The translations under genes were made by a program, and so were the position numbers. The notes beneath the pieces were generated by a model, which saw nothing but the letters and a program-made list of their open reading frames with translations, did not search any database and was not told where the DNA came from. Shown piece by piece: positions 24,102-32,346 of a DNA stretch of 48,104 nt (positions within the stretch are counted from its first letter, which is position 1; each line of letters begins with the position of its first letter). This DNA is from a virus. Location: positions 1 through 48,104 of IMG/VR virus record IMGVR_UViG_3300050821_024080, one strand, 5' to 3'.

Positions 24102-27100
24102 ATGGCCAACCCGCTTCTCACGCTCCCCGGTAATCCATTTGCGGGCGCTCAAAAGGAAGCTGCGAAGAAAGTCGCGCAAGCCAAGGCAAAACTCCCGGTG
24201 CCGTACAGTCAGACGAAGGCGGGACAGCGTGCTTTGAAGGGCGCTGAATCGTTGAACCGGACAGGCATAAAGATCGCCGAGGAAGGCGCCCAGAAGACCA
24301 GGGAAGCCGGTAACAAGCGTCTCGGGCTCCCGTTGACACATCAGCCAGCGCCGAACCAGAAAGCAACAGTCCTCTCTCCGAGGGAGCGCGTTGCGGCTTA
24401 CAAACCCGGTCAGGACGCGATCACGCTAGGACACCTTGCTGCGACGATCCTCTCGCCGGCCCCGCAGGGTGCCGCTGTCGCGTCTCCGTTCAATGTCGAG
24501 TCGTTCGCCAAGGGTCTCGCGACAGCTGCAAAGAACACGCCTGGCAGCGCACTCCGCACCGTCACCGGCACAGTACCTGGACTTGTTGCTACCGGGAAAG
24601 CTGCGGTACACGCGGCCGAGGGCAATCCTAAGGAACTTGAGGCGATGGGCAAGAGCCTTCTCCAGGTCGCCGAGCACCCGTGGACATCGTTCCAGAAGGA
24701 ACCCGTCCCGGTCGGGCTAATGGCCCTCGGCGCGGAGGGATCAGTCGGACGGTTGGCTGGCGCCGCGATGCGCTCGGGAGCATTGGGAGACAAGGTCGCC
24801 GAGGCCGCGTCAATGGACCGTGCACCGCTCCACCTCTACGGCACCAGCAGCTCAGCTGACCAGGTCGACGCCGGCCTACACGACGTAGCGATCCCACGCA
24901 AATACAGCCCTGACGTGATCCGCAAGGCCGGCCAGGTCGCCGCGGACACGTTCAAGGAAAAAATCCTCCACCAAGACCCGAACATGGCCACGGGAGAGCA
25001 GGCCAACCGGTACCTGTACGGCGGGAGCCTGGTCAGCCAGCACACGTTCAAGCGGGCGCAAGGCTTCTTCAAGCCAGGCCTCGTCGACGAGCAGGCCGCG
25101 AAGGGCGAGACACTCAGACGCCTCTATTCGGGGGCAGCTGCTCACACGATGCGCGAGCTCAAGCCCAAGACGGGTGCCGAGGCAGTCCCGCTTGCCGTAG
25201 AGGGGATCCTCCGCCGCCCAGAGACCGTCGTTGCGGATCTGACAAAGGAGCATCAGCGTCTTCAGGACACCGCACAGGGCCTCACAGGCAAGGAGTTGCG
25301 TCTCAACAAGGCCAACCAACGCCAGATCGATGGGCTTCTCGCTGACAAGAAATTTCTCGCGAACCCTCAACCCGCGTTCCAGGCAGCACGCGAATACGCT
25401 GACTGGTCGGCGCCGCTCGAGCAGCGACTCGTCCAGCTCGGTCATCTGGAGCCGGACCAGATCAACGCGAAGCTCGTCCCCTACGCCCTGTCACACATGG
25501 GCAAGGACGTGGCCTATAACGAGAATCCCGGCAAGCACCCGTTGGCCCTCGCCGAGAAATCTGCTGGCAAGCAGGTCAAGGCCGCCCAGAAGGCTCTCGA
25601 ACGGGCCCGCGGCGGCACCAACAAGACGGCTGTCGCTGAGGCACGTTCTCGGCTTGCTGATGCGCGAGGAGCACACCACACAGTCGCAAGCGACCTTCAG
25701 GGGTTGAAGGCGGCAGGGTTCATCAAGTCCAACGGCGACATGTACCCCAGGCTCGAGCAAGCAGGCCGCCCGCTCGCCCCCGATGCGATCCGCGCCCACA
25801 TGAAACAAGAGCTCGTCGATCGCGGCGTTGGCTTCCTGACGCACAAGCAGGATCAGACGTTCGGGAAGGCGCTCGAGTCTTATGCTGGCAAGCGTCCGGG
25901 GACAGAGGTCCGGTCAAGAACCGGCGTGTCATTCAAGAACGGCACCTACGACAGGTCCTACCAGGCGCTCAGCCGTCAGGCGTACCGGCATGCGAACGCG
26001 ATCGCTGGCCACGAGAACCGAGACGAGATGCTCCGCCGGTTCGGCATCGGCCGCTTCCACACGCTCCAGGACGCTGAACGTGCCCTCGACAATTTCGCTC
26101 ACACCCCCGAAGGCAAGCTGATTACCAAAGCAAACAGTCTTGGTGATCTCACTCCTCACCTGATCGGCCCCGACCGTGTGGTCGCTCAACGCAACGTCGA
26201 GACCCGCGCACTCGGGCCGATCCTCCGCGACTTCGGCCTGGCTGAGCACAAGGCGATCAACGAGACTGCAGACGCACCGAAGTACACGCTCCTACCGGAA
26301 ACGGTTTCAAAGAGGATCGGTGAGCACGACAAGCTCAACCAAGCCACTCAGGGCAAGCGTCTGTTGCAGTGGTACACAAACAAGTGGCGTTCAGCCGCTC
26401 TCTTCACGTCGCCGCGATGGTTGTTGGGCAACCCACAAGAGCATGCGATCCGTCTCGCTATGGCCAACGTCAACCCGGCTGCGATCTTCGGAGCCGGGAA
26501 GGCGGTCAGGCTAGGGAAAGACATCGTCGACCACTGGCACAGCATCGCTGCCGACCAATCTCGTACAGAGGCAGAGAGGTATGTAGCGCGCGCACACGCC
26601 GCCGCCTACTCCGCCGGCACCCATTACGGGTCGATCGCTGTCAATGCAGTCCACCGTGGCGCAGAGGACGCGCCGGCGGCCGACTTCGCCCAAGCGTTGA
26701 ACGAGACGGGGCCGGTGTCGAAGATCGTTGGTGTGTGGAGCAAGTGGAAGGGCGCAATCGGTCAGGGCATGGCGAAGGTCGAGCAGAACAGCAAGGCGGC
26801 CGCGCTTGGCAAGGCGGCGTTGAACGAAACCCACAAGTTCATGGGGGACTGGCAGAAGCTCATCGGCCGTCAAGACACGGCAGTGAAGAAGTTCGCCGAG
26901 GGCAAGCTCTCCCCGAACGAGGCGTCGAAGCTCGGGAACGACCAGATGGACATGATGGGCAACTGGTCCCAGCTCCCGCCGGCAGTCCGTAGCGCTGTGC
27001 AGACATGGAGCCCGTTCGGCCTGTGGTGGCTCACCAGCATGAAGTTCGTATTTCGCACCCTCCCACGGGATCATCCGATGAAGACAGCCGCCCTCGCGGC

Positions 27101-27683
27101 GATGGAGGCCGCGACACACACAGCCAGCAGCGAAGCCGAAACACCGTCCTATCTCCAGGGCGGAGTGAAAGCACACCTCCCGATCGTCGGGGACGTCACC
27201 CTGACCCCCGAGTATTACTCGCCATTCGGCGTCGGAGTCGACCCCGGCGTCACAGCCGCAGGCCAGGTGCTACCGCAGGTCACGGATCCGTATCTGACGA
27301 TGCGTGGTGTCGACCCGGTCACGAATGAAGCTCTCAAGAACTCGAGCAAAGAACCACTCGATCCAGGGCACCTCACCGCCCAGGCCCTGTACAGCACGCT
27401 CGAGGGACTCGTACCAGGCCTACGCCAAGGTGTCCAGCTGGCACAGGAGGGTGGTCGCCCCGAACCCGGCAGCTTCAACCCCCTAGCCGTGGAACCAGGG
27501 AGTCAGCGGGGGATCGAGCAGACACTCGCGAAGATCTTCAGTCCCGTCAAGTACACGGCCGGCAAGCGTGAATCTAAGAGTACCGGCAAGAAGATCAAGC
27601 CCGGTTTCGGTGTGCCTGCCGGTCTAGGAAAGGCAGCCGGACTAGGCCAGCCAGCAGGCTTCGGAAAGCCAGCAGGCCCGTGA
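24102..27683 (+). CDS. Large internal virion / ejection protein (gp16-like by position)
   Basis: At 1193 residues this is the largest product. It is helical throughout with amphipathic segments (WRSAALFTSPRWLLGNPQEH, TWSPFGLWWLTSMKFVFRTL) that could insert in membranes, and it holds no lytic domain that I recognise. The downstream gene supplies the hydrolase. The last 25 residues are four imperfect six-residue repeats of the form G-[FL]-G-x-[PA]-A. No tape-measure-like neighbours (tail tube, chaperone pair) are present, so I favour a core/ejection protein over a tape measure. The ATG is one base after the previous stop, and the end overlaps the next start (GTGA). Confidence 0.68.
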   Translation: MANPLLTLPGNPFAGAQKEAAKKVAQAKAKLPVPYSQTKAGQRALKGAESLNRTGIKIAEEGAQKTREAGNKRLGLPLTHQPAPNQKATVLSPRERVAAYKPGQDAITLGHLAATILSPAPQGAAVASPFNVESFAKGLATAAKNTPGSALRTVTGTVPGLVATGKAAVHAAEGNPKELEAMGKSLLQVAEHPWTSFQKEPVPVGLMALGAEGSVGRLAGAAMRSGALGDKVAEAASMDRAPLHLYGTSSSADQVDAGLHDVAIPRKYSPDVIRKAGQVAADTFKEKILHQDPNMATGEQANRYLYGGSLVSQHTFKRAQGFFKPGLVDEQAAKGETLRRLYSGAAAHTMRELKPKTGAEAVPLAVEGILRRPETVVADLTKEHQRLQDTAQGLTGKELRLNKANQRQIDGLLADKKFLANPQPAFQAAREYADWSAPLEQRLVQLGHLEPDQINAKLVPYALSHMGKDVAYNENPGKHPLALAEKSAGKQVKAAQKALERARGGTNKTAVAEARSRLADARGAHHTVASDLQGLKAAGFIKSNGDMYPRLEQAGRPLAPDAIRAHMKQELVDRGVGFLTHKQDQTFGKALESYAGKRPGTEVRSRTGVSFKNGTYDRSYQALSRQAYRHANAIAGHENRDEMLRRFGIGRFHTLQDAERALDNFAHTPEGKLITKANSLGDLTPHLIGPDRVVAQRNVETRALGPILRDFGLAEHKAINETADAPKYTLLPETVSKRIGEHDKLNQATQGKRLLQWYTNKWRSAALFTSPRWLLGNPQEHAIRLAMANVNPAAIFGAGKAVRLGKDIVDHWHSIAADQSRTEAERYVARAHAAAYSAGTHYGSIAVNAVHRGAEDAPAADFAQALNETGPVSKIVGVWSKWKGAIGQGMAKVEQNSKAAALGKAALNETHKFMGDWQKLIGRQDTAVKKFAEGKLSPNEASKLGNDQMDMMGNWSQLPPAVRSAVQTWSPFGLWWLTSMKFVFRTLPRDHPMKTAALAAMEAATHTASSEAETPSYLQGGVKAHLPIVGDVTLTPEYYSPFGVGVDPGVTAAGQVLPQVTDPYLTMRGVDPVTNEALKNSSKEPLDPGHLTAQALYSTLEGLVPGLRQGVQLAQEGGRPEPGSFNPLAVEPGSQRGIEQTLAKIFSPVKYTAGKRESKSTGKKIKPGFGVPAGLGKAAGLGQPAGFGKPAGP

Positions 27684-28750
27684 ACATTCCCGCGATCCCA
27701 ATGGGGACCGGCCAAGCAGTGACCGGCAAGGTGTCGTGGTTCGGTGGCCCAAACGACAGCACCGACAGCGGCCACACCGCCTCAGGGGCAACCACAGCGA
27801 CGCCGGGGATAGCGGTCTATAACCGTGCGACGCTAGGCGGCTATTGGAAGGTGACGGATACGAAAACGGGCCGGTCTGCGGTGTTGAAGCAGACGGATCT
27901 CGGACCAGCACCGTTCACCGGTAGGAAGATCGACGTGACGTATTCGGCGCTCAACCGGTTCGGGTACGGCGAACACAATTTCCCGACGGACAGCACATTC
28001 AAGGCCGAATACTTGGGGCACAACCCCGCCACCACCGCACCTGCTACCCCAACAGTGGCGTCGCCGGCGGCGAAGGTCCCGAGCATTCCCGGTGTTCAGC
28101 TCGACCAGGCGGCGTTCCAGCAGGCTCAACGCCAATCGCTCGTAGGGAAGCTCATCGCCTCCGGCAGTGGCGGAGAGGCGAACAATCCGCTATTCACGAG
28201 CGGCCTCGTTTCCACAAAGGCACCGGACCCAAGCGAATACACCAAGACCGCTCCTGCCGCACCGAAGGTCCCCTCGGCCGCTGCACCTTCGACAGGTGGC
28301 GGGAGTGGACCCGGTGCTGGTGCTGTTGCGTTCGCTACCGAACGTCTCGGCCACTACAAGGAGAGCGAAGGCCAAAACCTGGGGCCCGAACTCGACACGC
28401 TCGAGCAACGCTTCGGCGACAAGGGCGAGCCGTGGTGTGCGATGTTCGCAACAGTCTCCGCCTCTCATGGTGGAGCGTCGATGGCCGTCCGGACCGCGTC
28501 TGTCGCTGACATCAACAAGTGGGCATCCGAAGGCACACACGGCTATATGCACGGCCTGTTGCCAGCGTCGAAGGCGCGCCCGGGGGATTTGTTGACGTTC
28601 GGGGATCAGCACGTCGCCCTAGTCAAGGAAGTCACGCCGCAAGGGATCGTGACGATCGAGGGCAACGCAGACGGCAGCGGCGGAGTCACCCAGCTACACC
28701 ACACGTTCAATGAAGGGCAGATCGCTCGCCCCTACTACAAGGGCCGCTGA
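27680..28750 (+). CDS. Virion peptidoglycan hydrolase: DPBB and CHAP domains
   Basis: The GTG at 27680 overlaps the preceding stop. Residues about 16-100 resemble an RlpA-like double-psi beta barrel (GKVSWFGGPND, IAVYNRATLGGYWKVTDT, DLGPAPFTGRKIDVTYSA). A Pro/Ala linker leads to a C-terminal CHAP amidase/endopeptidase near 225-356, with C253 in GEPWCAMFATVSASHGG, H in DQHVALVKEV and EGNADG. CHAP enzymes cut peptide cross-links of peptidoglycan. Placed after the ejection proteins and before the lysis genes, it probably opens the wall during DNA entry. The combination with a DPBB module is less common. Confidence 0.82.
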   Translation: MNIPAIPMGTGQAVTGKVSWFGGPNDSTDSGHTASGATTATPGIAVYNRATLGGYWKVTDTKTGRSAVLKQTDLGPAPFTGRKIDVTYSALNRFGYGEHNFPTDSTFKAEYLGHNPATTAPATPTVASPAAKVPSIPGVQLDQAAFQQAQRQSLVGKLIASGSGGEANNPLFTSGLVSTKAPDPSEYTKTAPAAPKVPSAAAPSTGGGSGPGAGAVAFATERLGHYKESEGQNLGPELDTLEQRFGDKGEPWCAMFATVSASHGGASMAVRTASVADINKWASEGTHGYMHGLLPASKARPGDLLTFGDQHVALVKEVTPQGIVTIEGNADGSGGVTQLHHTFNEGQIARPYYKGR

Positions 28751-28751
28751 G

Positions 28752-29255
28752 ATGACACGGTTTCTGAGCGAGAAGGTCGACCTTGATGTCGAGAAGGCCG
28801 TCACCGCCATCGCCGCTTACCGGACACTTCCCGAAGCCGTCGACTATCTCGCCAGCGAGGGAATCACCACGACCGAGTCCAAGCTCAAAGTGTGGCGCGA
28901 CACGATGTACGCCGACCGTGTCCGCAAGCGTCGCGAACAGATCGCCCCACTGATCGAGGAGAAGCTCGCCTCAGACCTACTCGGGAACGCGACCCTCGCG
29001 TCGGATGTGACCGCGCTAGCGATCCAGAAGACACGAGAGATGCTCGAAGACGGCAAGATCGCCGATCCGTCCCGTGTGGCCCGAGACCTCTCCCAAGTCG
29101 GTACCCAGGCAGTAGACAAGCGTCTCGCGCTTCAAGGCCGACCCACCCAGATCACCGAGCATCGTGACGTTTCAGAGATTATTCGGGCGCTCGAAGGGAT
29201 GAAAGTCGTCGTGTCGTCTGTCGATTCGACCGCGATCGAGGAGACCGTTGGCTGA
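28752..29255 (+). CDS. HTH protein, possible small terminase subunit
   Basis: I use the ATG at 28752, one base after the hydrolase stop; the frame extends into that gene. The 167-residue product has an amino HTH-like unit (VEKAVTAIAAYRTLPEAVDY, LASEGITTTESKLKVWRDTM) followed by a helical oligomerisation-type region (IAPLIEEKLASDLLGNATLA, SDVTALAIQKTREMLEDGKI). Small terminases combine a DNA-binding HTH with a ring-forming helical core, and no other TerS candidate is clear in the prophage. In T7 the TerS gene also lies next to the lysis genes. The call is tentative; a transcription factor is the alternative. Confidence 0.5.
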   Translation: MTRFLSEKVDLDVEKAVTAIAAYRTLPEAVDYLASEGITTTESKLKVWRDTMYADRVRKRREQIAPLIEEKLASDLLGNATLASDVTALAIQKTREMLEDGKIADPSRVARDLSQVGTQAVDKRLALQGRPTQITEHRDVSEIIRALEGMKVVVSSVDSTAIEETVG

Positions 29256-29602
29256 TGGCCGATCCGCAGACGGCAGAGCAACGCGAGTCGAAGGCCGTCC
29301 AGTTGGCCGAAGCCCGTGGGCGTCGTCAACAGGAAGTCGACGGCCGCCTGGACGAGCATGATCGTCGGTTCGCTCGGATCAACGGTTCGATCGAGCGGTC
29401 TGCGCGAGCACAGGAGGGCACGAACCGCGAGCTTGGCGCTCTCAAGAAAGGCTTGGAGGACGTGGTCACCAAGCTCGAGACTGGCGAGGCTGTATCTGCT
29501 GCCCTAGCTAAAGCAGCGGTGTCTCGCCGCGAGTTCTGGCTAGGAGTTGCCACGATCGCCGCGGCGCTAGGCGGAGCCCTACTCGGAGGAGGACACGTCT
29601 AA
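29255..29602 (+). CDS. Coiled-coil protein with C-terminal membrane segment (XhlA-like)
   Basis: The 115-residue product starts at a TGATG overlap and ends in a TAATG overlap. Residues 5-85 form a charged coiled coil (QLAEARGRRQQEVDGRLDEH, ELGALKKGLEDVVTKLETGE), and the tail is one hydrophobic segment (FWLGVATIAAALGGALLGGG). This is the layout of XhlA-type haemolysin/holin accessory proteins in Gram-positive phages. It lies in the lysis region with two more membrane proteins and an endolysin. It probably supports membrane permeabilisation. Confidence 0.7.
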   Translation: MADPQTAEQRESKAVQLAEARGRRQQEVDGRLDEHDRRFARINGSIERSARAQEGTNRELGALKKGLEDVVTKLETGEAVSAALAKAAVSRREFWLGVATIAAALGGALLGGGHV

Positions 29603-29904
29603 TGAACCGTCACCTGTTCTACACGGTTGGGCTTGTGGTCCTGCTGCTCGCGCTTAGTGCAAATACCTGGTTGGGGCTCAACAACCGCTCGAAAGTCGAA
29701 ACGGTCGTAAGTCACTTGTCGCAAACGACAAAGGAAAGCGCTGTGCAGCGCGTCAAGACCGTCGAACAACGTTGTGGGCTAACACATCTCTTGATCGGTG
29801 TCCTCGAAAGGGACGATCCCAAGCGTCTACCCGCATTCAGGACGAGCTACGTGGAATGTGAGACGCAGCTCGTGAAGGTCCGCAAGATAGCCGCGCACGC
29901 CTGA
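29602..29904 (+). CDS. Single-pass membrane protein of the lysis cassette
   Basis: The 100-residue product has an amino membrane anchor (LFYTVGLVVLLLALSANTWL) and a charged helical outer part with two cysteines (EQRCGLTHLLIGVLERDD, YVECETQLVKVRKIAAHA). The ATG overlaps the previous stop (TAATG). Size and shape resemble inner-membrane spanin subunits or holin partners. A spanin is unexpected if the host has no outer membrane, so I leave the function open within lysis. Confidence 0.62.
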   Translation: MNRHLFYTVGLVVLLLALSANTWLGLNNRSKVETVVSHLSQTTKESAVQRVKTVEQRCGLTHLLIGVLERDDPKRLPAFRTSYVECETQLVKVRKIAAHA

Positions 29905-29969
29905 ACTTTCCGCGCCCGTTCTGGCGCTTCATAAGTCGTAACCGACCCTCTCGAAAGGAGGACCGTTCC

Positions 29970-30488
29970 ATGCCTGTCAACCGTCTGGTGGCACTCGCCA
30001 CCCCCCTCTTCGCTGCGCTGACCGCAGTCATCACCGCTCTCGTTCGCAAGCATTGCCCCGGTCTACCCGTCCCGTCCACCACCGAACTGACCGGACTCGA
30101 GCTAACAGGCGCCGCCGCCGCGTCCGCCGCCGCGCTGAAGTGGCTGCATGGCCACCAGAAGTGGGAGGCCCGCGTTGAAGACGCTGAGCACCTGGCAACC
30201 CATATCGCCGCACAGGCCCAGTCGATCGACCCGGCATACACCAAGCAGATCCACGACTACGTACAGGGCGAACTCGCGTCGCTCGAGGCGAAGCTGACTA
30301 CTGGCGTATCGGATGCTGAGGAGTTCGCAAACCAGCCCCCCGTGACGGCAGCGGAGTCGCCGCGTCCGGAAAGCGCCGCCAAGCCAGATGCACCGGCAAC
30401 GGTGCCAGTGCAGGCAGTCGTCCAACCGATGCCCGCAGCGCAGCCAGTCGCAGGTGCTCAGGCTGTCCCTGCGCCACAGGGAGCGTGA
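29970..30488 (+). CDS. Holin-like protein
   Basis: The 172-residue product follows an excellent ribosome binding site (GAAAGGAGG) at 29954-29962. It has an amino hydrophobic segment (LVALATPLFAALTAVITALV) and a second weaker one (TGLELTGAAAASAAALKWL). A charged helix (ARVEDAEHLATHIAAQAQSI) and a Pro/Ala/Val tail follow. It lies just before the endolysin, where the holin usually is. Holins form membrane lesions at a set time and let the endolysin out. It could instead be another lysis accessory. Confidence 0.65.
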   Translation: MPVNRLVALATPLFAALTAVITALVRKHCPGLPVPSTTELTGLELTGAAAASAAALKWLHGHQKWEARVEDAEHLATHIAAQAQSIDPAYTKQIHDYVQGELASLEAKLTTGVSDAEEFANQPPVTAAESPRPESAAKPDAPATVPVQAVVQPMPAAQPVAGAQAVPAPQGA

Positions 30489-30491
30489 GCG

Positions 30492-31178
30492 ATGCATATC
30501 AGCGAGAAAGGGCTACACCTCATAGAGCAGTTCGAGGGGTTCGTCAGCCGTCCCTATTGGGATGCGTACGGCAAAGTCTGGACGCGCGGCTATGGCGAAA
30601 CAGAAGGGATCCACGCCGGCTCGCCAGCTATCTCCCAGGCTGAGGCGCAGGCGAGGCTCAAGCAGCTCGTAGAGGAGCGGTATGAGCCAGCGCTACGTGA
30701 GATCCCAGGTCTCGACGAGAACCAGAACGCGTGGGATGGCATCTGCTCATTCGTCTGGAACGTCGGGACAGGTGCGATCGCAGCCAGCACAGCAGTGGGT
30801 GACGCGCTCCGCGCGCACGACCTCCACAGGGCGGCCGACGCGATGCTCCAGTGGGTCCACGCCGGAGGCGTCGTCCTACAGGGCCTTGTGACGCGTCGAC
30901 ATGCCGAGATCGCGCTGATGCTCACCAAAGAGACCAACCCACTGGCGGTGCTCGAGCCTCGCGAGCACGAGGAAGTCGACCGGTACGACACGCTCCTCAA
31001 ACACCCGCACCTCCACGAGCACGGGTTGAAGGTCGTGCGTGCTCGTTTGGTCACGCTCCGAAAGGCCATCTGGCGGGCGGCCGACGGGGACATCAAGGCT
31101 GGCAAGAACGCGAACGACGCGTGGAGCGTGCTTCATCGTCGCGAGCGGTATCAGATCCTGCTGTCCCGGACGCGATGA
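30492..31178 (+). CDS. Endolysin, GH24 lysozyme
   Basis: GH24 lysozymes cut the beta-1,4 bond between MurNAc and GlcNAc in peptidoglycan. The 228-residue product opens with the family start ISEKGLHLIEQFEGF (catalytic E15), PYWDAYGKVWTRGYG (D24 and T31), and later NAWDGICSFVWNVGTGAI and LVTRRHAEIALML. The lysozyme domain covers about 1-145. The C-terminal 80 residues are charged and helical and may bind the wall or act as a regulator. There is no signal peptide, so export depends on a holin; holin-like genes lie directly upstream. The end overlaps the next gene (ATGA). Confidence 0.92.
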   Translation: MHISEKGLHLIEQFEGFVSRPYWDAYGKVWTRGYGETEGIHAGSPAISQAEAQARLKQLVEERYEPALREIPGLDENQNAWDGICSFVWNVGTGAIAASTAVGDALRAHDLHRAADAMLQWVHAGGVVLQGLVTRRHAEIALMLTKETNPLAVLEPREHEEVDRYDTLLKHPHLHEHGLKVVRARLVTLRKAIWRAADGDIKAGKNANDAWSVLHRRERYQILLSRTR

Positions 31179-31420
31179 TCTCCGGACTCATCCATCCGCT
31201 GTGGCTGTACAGGATCATCGACTGGCCAATGAACACGGGCCCGAACGGGGGCTACAACTTCTGGTCTGGGATCGGTTCGGGCAGTCCGCTGCTCGGTGCA
31301 TTCGCGGCGTGGTGGCATCACAACAACTGCACCGAGCCGCGATGCTGGCGCAAGGGCCACAAGGATCCAGGGCACGGTCATCCGGTCTGCAGGAAGCACC
31401 AGGACAAGCTCCCGGCATAG
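31175..31420 (+). CDS. Small His/Cys-rich membrane-associated phage protein
   Basis: The ATG at 31175 overlaps the endolysin stop, so I reject the long upstream extension. The 81-residue product has an amino hydrophobic stretch (LIHPLWLYRIIDWPM), a Gly/Ser turn (FWSGIGSGSPLLGAFAAWW) and a metal-site-like tail HHNNCTEPRCWRKGH with VCRKHQDKL. Proteins with this Cys/His tail are common beside lysin genes in actinophages; their job is unknown. Metal binding is likely from the residue pattern. Confidence 0.72.
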   Translation: MISGLIHPLWLYRIIDWPMNTGPNGGYNFWSGIGSGSPLLGAFAAWWHHNNCTEPRCWRKGHKDPGHGHPVCRKHQDKLPA

Positions 31421-31465
31421 CTCGCCCGTCCCGGTGGGACGGAAGACGCCACCGCTGAGCGTGGC

Positions 31466-31633
31466 GTGACCCTGGCCGCGTTGCACGCGAGCCTCAACGA
31501 GATAAGAGGCCAATTGGTATCCGTCATCTACGCCTGGCGTTGGCCGCGACTGCGACTGCGCTCACCCTCGTTCCGCCGGCCCTGGGCCGGCCTGGGATTC
31601 GCCATGACAAGAGCCCGTACACCGGCTATGTAG
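31466..31633 (+). CDS. Possible small membrane-associated protein
   Basis: A GTG at 31466 opens 55 codons (MTLAALHASLNEIRGQLVSV, then IYAWRWPRL...). The amino part resembles a short amphipathic membrane helix. It overlaps the next frame by almost 100 bases and has no clear ribosome binding site. It may be real, or a leader for the following secreted protein. Low confidence. Confidence 0.3.
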   Translation: MTLAALHASLNEIRGQLVSVIYAWRWPRLRLRSPSFRRPWAGLGFAMTRARTPAM

Positions 31634-31941
31634 TCGAAGGACGCACCAGCACGTTCGGCTACCTCACCGGTGACAGCGAAGGCCCCACGGCTTACCGGTG
31701 CAGCCCAGAAGGTTGCGCAACTCGAAGGCCCTGCATCGCGATCCGCAACGATCTCACGCTCGGCCACTATTTCGAGGTCACGATCCTCGGCCACCATGCC
31801 CGGCTGATCCAGTGCGACTGGGGGCCAGCCGAATGGACAGGCCGCGCGATCGACGTCACTGGCCTCGGAGACCAGGCACTCGACTTCTCGCCGGGCGGCT
31901 TCCCTACGGGCGCCTGGGGAGTCGCGCGCGAGCTTAGGTAG
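31540..31941 (+). CDS. Secreted DPBB (RlpA-like) protein
   Basis: The frame encodes a signal-like hydrophobic stretch (LRLALAATATALTLVPPALG), then a double-psi beta barrel: TSTFGYLTGDSEGPTAYRC, CIAIRNDLTLGHYFEVTILG, IQCDWGPAEWTGRAIDVTGL. DPBB domains bind or cleave glycan. It has a possible Cys pair. The only standard start in frame is the TTG at 31540, which loses the basic residues of the signal. A stop at 31456 closes the frame upstream, and an ATT near 31513 would give a better signal peptide. It is the last gene of the rightward late operon and is followed by a terminator. Confidence 0.65.
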   Translation: MAATATALTLVPPALGRPGIRHDKSPYTGYVVEGRTSTFGYLTGDSEGPTAYRCSPEGCATRRPCIAIRNDLTLGHYFEVTILGHHARLIQCDWGPAEWTGRAIDVTGLGDQALDFSPGGFPTGAWGVARELR

Positions 31942-31970
31942 CCTCAAACATCGCCAGAGGACGGCACTTA

Positions 31971-32000
31971 CGCCCCTGACCCCTCCGTGGGTTGGGGGCG
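31971..32000 (+). terminator. Terminator of the late/lysis operon
   Basis: CGCCCC...GGGGCG with an inner GACCC/GGGTT forms a long GC-rich hairpin 30 bases after the last lysis-region stop. The T content after it is low (CTTCGTCGTT), so it may be only partly efficient. It begins a 405-base gap without genes. Confidence 0.6.
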
Positions 32001-32104
32001 CTTCGTCGTTCCGGGGGCGCCAAAGCCCTCATTCTGTCCGCCTGACGGTCCTATAGGCTTGCCGGAACGGCGTATTTATAGGCTTTCGCGAGGGGTCTGT
32101 AGCG

Positions 32105-32140
32105 TTTTGTTAGCGAGAATGTGGCGTTTTGTGCTCTTGA
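32105..32140 (+). promoter_or_regulatory. Operator-like repeats in the gene-free stretch 31942-32346
   Basis: TTTTGTGCTCTTGA at 32127-32140 shares its first ten bases with the palindromic TTTTGTGCTCAAAA at 36761 in the ci/cro gap. A weaker copy TTTTGTTAGC stands at 32105-32114. The same gap has a repeated TATAGGCTT (near 32053 and 32076) and lies upstream of the gene at 32347. This suggests repressor control of that operon; no clear promoter is seen. Confidence 0.5.
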
Positions 32141-32346
32141 AGGGCACTCTACCATAGAGACTAGAGCAAGATGCTATCTAGATCTGTATTCTGCGCGAGC
32201 ATCAGAGTGCCGGATAAGGAAGTTCGGTATGAGCGTTGCAGGAAGCTAGAGAGAGACTACGAACTGAGACGGGAGCCCGGGACTCGTGAGCGAGAGAGAA
32301 ATCGGCACGTGTCAGCGCGTTCGCGTACGCGACGGAAGGCTAGGCC

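Noticed and set aside
21142-28750. Search for a tail-assembly chaperone pair with slippery-sequence frameshift and a tape measure
   Set aside because: No overlapping pair with a slippery run and no tail-tube gene is seen; gene order fits a short tail.
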